DNA from: Candidatus Aminicenantes bacterium UBA876
GTDB lineage: Bacteria > Acidobacteriota > Aminicenantia > UBA2199
NCBI GenBank assembly: GCA_002294665.1
Contig: DBFQ01000029.1
Coordinates: 8,358-18,514 of the forward strand
Direction: 5' to 3'
DNA length: 10,157 bases
In this document: positions 8,663 through 10,157 of the stretch, one piece after another
Layout of the letters: each line of letters starts with the position of its first letter
How positions within the stretch are numbered: the first letter of the stretch is position 1
Notes under the pieces: model-generated
What the model was told of the DNA's origin: nothing
Seen by the model: only the letters and a program-made list of their open reading frames with translations
Database searches by the model: none
Made by a program: the position numbers and the translations under genes

Positions 8663-9098
8663 TCTTGATCTCCACACCCATGCTCCGGGCCGATCCCCTG
8701 ACGATCTTGACCGCCTGCTTGAGATCATCGGTATTGAGGTCCTCCATCTTGACACGGGCGATCTCTTCAACCTGTTTGGATGTAATCCGGCCCACCTTGT
8801 TCTTGTTGGGCTCGCCGGACCCTTTCAATACCCCCGCGGCCTTTTTCAGCAGGTACGAAACAGGGGGGGTCTTGAGCTGCATGGTAAAGGTCTTATCCGG
8901 ATGCACCAGGACTTCAGCGGGAATGATCATGCCGTCTTCCATCTTGGCCGTGGCCTTGTTGAACTGGTTCACGAACTCCATGATGTTCAGGCCGTGCTGG
9001 CTGAGTGCCGGGCCGACCGGAGGGGCCGGAGTGGCTTTTCCCGCGGGCAGCTGCAACTTGAAGCTGGTGACGATCTTTTTCTTTTTTGGGCTCGCCAT
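8655..9098 (-). CDS. rplK: 50S ribosomal protein L11
   Basis: L11 binds the GTPase-associated region of 23S rRNA with L10/L12 and takes part in the stringent response (RelA activation) and thiostrepton action. It has 147 residues, a few more than the usual 141-142; the extra length is at the lysine-rich N-terminus (MASPKKKK). The N-terminal domain has '[22 protein letters not shown]' spanning residues 15-36, with the proline cluster linked in other species to thiostrepton sensitivity. The C-terminal rRNA-binding domain has '[20 protein letters not shown]' and ends '[13 protein letters not shown]'. The ATG is supported by TAGGAG 7 nt upstream, whose TAG is also the nusG stop. Only 10 nt separate the two genes. 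The 3' end overlaps rplA. Confidence 0.98.
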   Translation of the reverse strand: MASPKKKKIVTSFKLQLPAGKATPAPPVGPALSQHGLNIMEFVNQFNKATAKMEDGMIIPAEVLVHPDKTFTMQLKTPPVSYLLKKAAGVLKGSGEPNKNKVGRITSKQVEEIARVKMEDLNTDDLKQAVKIVRGSARSMGVEIKNV

Positions 9099-9108
9099 GG
9101 AATTGCTC

Positions 9109-9639
9109 CTATATCTTTTCCACTTGCAAAAAATCGAGATCTACCGGCGTGGGCCGACCGAAAATGGTCACAGTCACCTTCAAGAGGTTCTTGTCTTCCT
9201 GAACGGCATCCACGACTCCGTTGAAATTCAGGAACGGGCCGTCAATGATCTTGACGGCGTCGCCGGACTCGAAATGGTATTTGGGCTTGGGGGTGGCCTG
9301 GGTGGTTTCAATGTGCTTGAGAATCGTTGCCACTTCCTTTTCCGAAAGCGGCTTGGGCTTTTTGCCCGCGCCCACGAAACCGGTCACTTTGGGCGTATTG
9401 CGAATAAAGTACCAGTTCTTGTCATTCATGACCATCTTGACCAGGATATAGCCGGGGAAGGAGCGCTTCTCACTGACTACTTTCTGGCCGTCCTTGATCT
9501 CGATGACGTTTTCCGTGGGAATCACGATCTCCTCGATCTGGTCATCCATGTCGTACTTGCGGATTTTTTCATGCAGGGCTTTGACCACGAAGTCTTCCGA
9601 TCCGGAGAAGACGTGGATGATGTACCACTCTTTTTCCAT
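9109..9639 (-). CDS. nusG: Transcription termination/antitermination factor NusG
   Basis: NusG binds the RNA polymerase clamp and, through its KOW domain, S10 or Rho. It has 176 residues, typical for the family without large inserts. The NGN domain spans about 1-112, with '[13 protein letters not shown]' at the start, the signature '[11 protein letters not shown]' (59-69), and '[12 protein letters not shown]' (79-90). After a short linker, the KOW domain has '[19 protein letters not shown]' (125-143) and '[14 protein letters not shown]'. The gene begins 14 nt after secE. Its Shine-Dalgarno sequence is weak at best, so translation may depend partly on coupling to secE. Its product acts on the polymerase encoded downstream in the same block. 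Confidence 0.98.
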   Translation of the reverse strand: MEKEWYIIHVFSGSEDFVVKALHEKIRKYDMDDQIEEIVIPTENVIEIKDGQKVVSEKRSFPGYILVKMVMNDKNWYFIRNTPKVTGFVGAGKKPKPLSEKEVATILKHIETTQATPKPKYHFESGDAVKIIDGPFLNFNGVVDAVQEDKNLLKVTVTIFGRPTPVDLDFLQVEKI

Positions 9640-9653
9640 GATGTTGCGCCCGT

Positions 9654-9866
9654 TTACTGAAAAACTCCGATGACACGCTGGATGATCTCAGAGAAAACCC
9701 AATCCACCAGAAAAAGGTAGATCCCGAAAACGATCGAAGCGATCACAACCGCAATCGTGGTCTTGTACAGGTCATTGCGGCTGGGCCAGGTCACCTTTTT
9801 CAATTCACCCTTCACCTCGTTGAGGTAAAGGCCGATGCGCTTGAATATGTTCTCTTTCTTTGCCAT
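9654..9866 (-). CDS. secE: Preprotein translocase subunit SecE
   Basis: SecE is the small essential membrane subunit of the SecYEG channel and clamps the two halves of SecY together. It has 70 residues, the short single-span form common outside the Enterobacteria (E. coli SecE has three spans). An amphipathic, cytosolic N-terminal helix carries the family signature 'GELKKVTWPSRNDL' (20-33). One hydrophobic span follows at about 36-57 ('TTIAVVIASIVFGIYLFLV'), then a short tail ending RVIGVFQ. It starts 15 nt after tRNA-Trp. No Shine-Dalgarno sequence is visible, but a TATAAT lies 7 nt before the ATG, so a leaderless transcript is conceivable. The position between trnW and nusG is the standard one. 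Confidence 0.97.
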   Translation of the reverse strand: MAKKENIFKRIGLYLNEVKGELKKVTWPSRNDLYKTTIAVVIASIVFGIYLFLVDWVFSEIIQRVIGVFQ

Positions 9867-9873
9867 TGTCCAG

Positions 9874-9879
9874 ATTATA
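9874..9879 (-). promoter_or_regulatory. Candidate -10 box before secE (no clear -35)
   Basis: TATAAT on the minus strand, 7 nt before the secE ATG and 2 nt after the tRNA-Trp 3' end. Transcription from it would begin at or next to the A of the ATG. The expected -35 region lies inside the tRNA T-arm and does not resemble TTGACA. It could instead be just the tRNA 3' trailer. Confidence 0.3.
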
Positions 9880-9881
9880 AG

Positions 9882-9954
9882 CAGGTCAGGAGGGACTCGA
9901 ACCCCCAGCCCTCGGTTTTGGAGACCGATGCTCTACCAATTGAGCTACTGACCT
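9882..9954 (-). tRNA. trnW: tRNA-Trp (anticodon CCA)
   Basis: A 73-nt cloverleaf. The acceptor stem AGGTCAG pairs perfectly with CTGACCT (7 bp), and the discriminator base is G, as expected for bacterial tryptophan tRNA. The D-arm is GCTC...GAGC. The anticodon stem TCGGT/ACCGA encloses the loop CTCCAAA, giving anticodon CCA. The T-arm has the usual TTCGAGT loop, with one G-U in its stem. The 3' CCA is not encoded: the next bases are GCTT, so CCA must be added enzymatically. It lies between rpmG (11 nt) and secE (15 nt), so it is probably cut out of a longer transcript. Confidence 0.97.
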
Positions 9955-9965
9955 ACCAACCCAAT

Positions 9966-10130
9966 TTACTTTACCTCTCGATGTTCGGTATGCTTGCGAT
10001 CAAAGGGGCAGTACTTGTTCAATTTCAACTTTTCCGTGCTGTTCTGCTTGTTCTTGTAGGTGGAATAGTTTTTACGGTTGCATTCCGAACACTTGAGATG
10101 AACCTTGATCCGTTTATCGCTCTTGGCCAT
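9966..10130 (-). CDS. rpmG: 50S ribosomal protein L33
   Basis: Small ribosomal protein of the 50S subunit near the E site. It has 54 residues, starting [20 protein letters not shown] and ending HREVK. The family motif '[22 protein letters not shown]' spans residues 21-42. This is the zinc-type (C+) form with CSEC at 14-17. The second pair, normally CxxC, reads CPFD at 41-44, so the fourth cysteine is replaced by Asp44; His47 or His50 might serve instead. The ATG comes 3 nt after the stop of the upstream gene, probably tuf, with only a weak GAG as ribosome binding site, so coupling is likely. The order tuf-rpmG-trnW-secE is standard in many phyla. Confidence 0.95.
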   Translation of the reverse strand: MAKSDKRIKVHLKCSECNRKNYSTYKNKQNSTEKLKLNKYCPFDRKHTEHREVK

Positions 10131-10133
10131 GGT

Positions 10134-10157
10134 TTACTCGATGATATCGGTTACGGA
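10134..10157 (-). CDS. tuf: C-terminal end of a gene, probably elongation factor Tu (partial)
   Basis: Only the last seven codons and the TAA are inside the window; they read SVTDIIE. An ending of the type V-T-x-I-I-E is common for EF-Tu, and tuf is the usual gene before rpmG in this cluster. Seven residues cannot prove the identity, so the call rests mainly on gene order. The stop is 3 nt from the rpmG ATG. Confidence 0.6.
   Translation of the reverse strand, partial: SVTDIIE

Noticed and set aside
8663..8770. Upstream extension of rplA by 36 codons
   Set aside because: It overlaps rplK in another frame, is not like any L1 N-terminus (Arg/Ser-rich), and the internal ATG at 8662 has a good Shine-Dalgarno sequence and the canonical [10 protein letters not shown] start.
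1..10157. Novel mobile, defence or biosynthetic system
   Set aside because: All coding space is taken by conserved translation and transcription genes in standard order on one strand; no accessory gene, long repeat array or insertion sequence was seen.

Overview
The window is a densely packed, single-strand block of core translation and transcription genes. Every gene reads on the minus strand, so gene order is from right to left. In transcription order: the last 7 codons of a gene that is probably tuf (EF-Tu), rpmG (L33), tRNA-Trp(CCA), secE, nusG, rplK (L11), rplA (L1), rplJ (L10), rplL (L7/L12), rpoB (RNA polymerase beta), and the first 835 codons of rpoC (beta prime), which runs off the left edge. 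This is the classic bacterial tuf-rpmG-trnW-secE-nusG-rplKAJL-rpoBC arrangement. There are no mobile elements, CRISPR arrays, pseudogenes or foreign-looking genes.

The organism is a bacterium of moderately high GC. RpoB carries a cysteine-rich insert near its N-terminus (two CxC/CxxC-type zinc ribbons) and an extra segment of about 40 residues before the 'YLTAWEE' motif. From memory, both features resemble RpoB of Acidobacteriota and relatives, so I lean to that phylum, but the assignment is an inference.

Layout: 9966-10157 holds the tuf end and rpmG, 3 nt apart. 9882-9954 is tRNA-Trp, 11 nt after rpmG. 9109-9866 holds secE and nusG (14-nt gap). 7001-9098 holds the four ribosomal protein genes, with gaps of 31 nt or less and two overlaps. 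2599-6954 is rpoB. 2506-2598 is a 93-nt gap that is unusually structured, and 1-2505 is rpoC. No gap exceeds 93 nt, there is no hairpin followed by a U-tract, and most genes have their own Shine-Dalgarno sequence, so co-transcription over the whole window is likely.

Functionally, EF-Tu, tRNA-Trp, L33, L11, L1, L10 and L7/L12 belong to translation. L10/L7-L12, L11 and L1 build the factor-binding stalks of the 50S subunit. SecE is the essential small subunit of the Sec translocon. NusG couples RNA polymerase to ribosomes and pausing, and RpoB and RpoC form the polymerase catalytic core.

The points most worth a second look are the double zinc-ribbon insert in RpoB; the rpoB-rpoC gap, which is tiled by four perfect small inverted repeats and also spanned by a stop-start-coupled 27-codon mini-ORF; a consensus TATAAT just after the tRNA, placed so that secE could be leaderless; an L33 with only three of the four zinc cysteines; and the lack of room for the usual L1 and L10 autoregulatory leaders.
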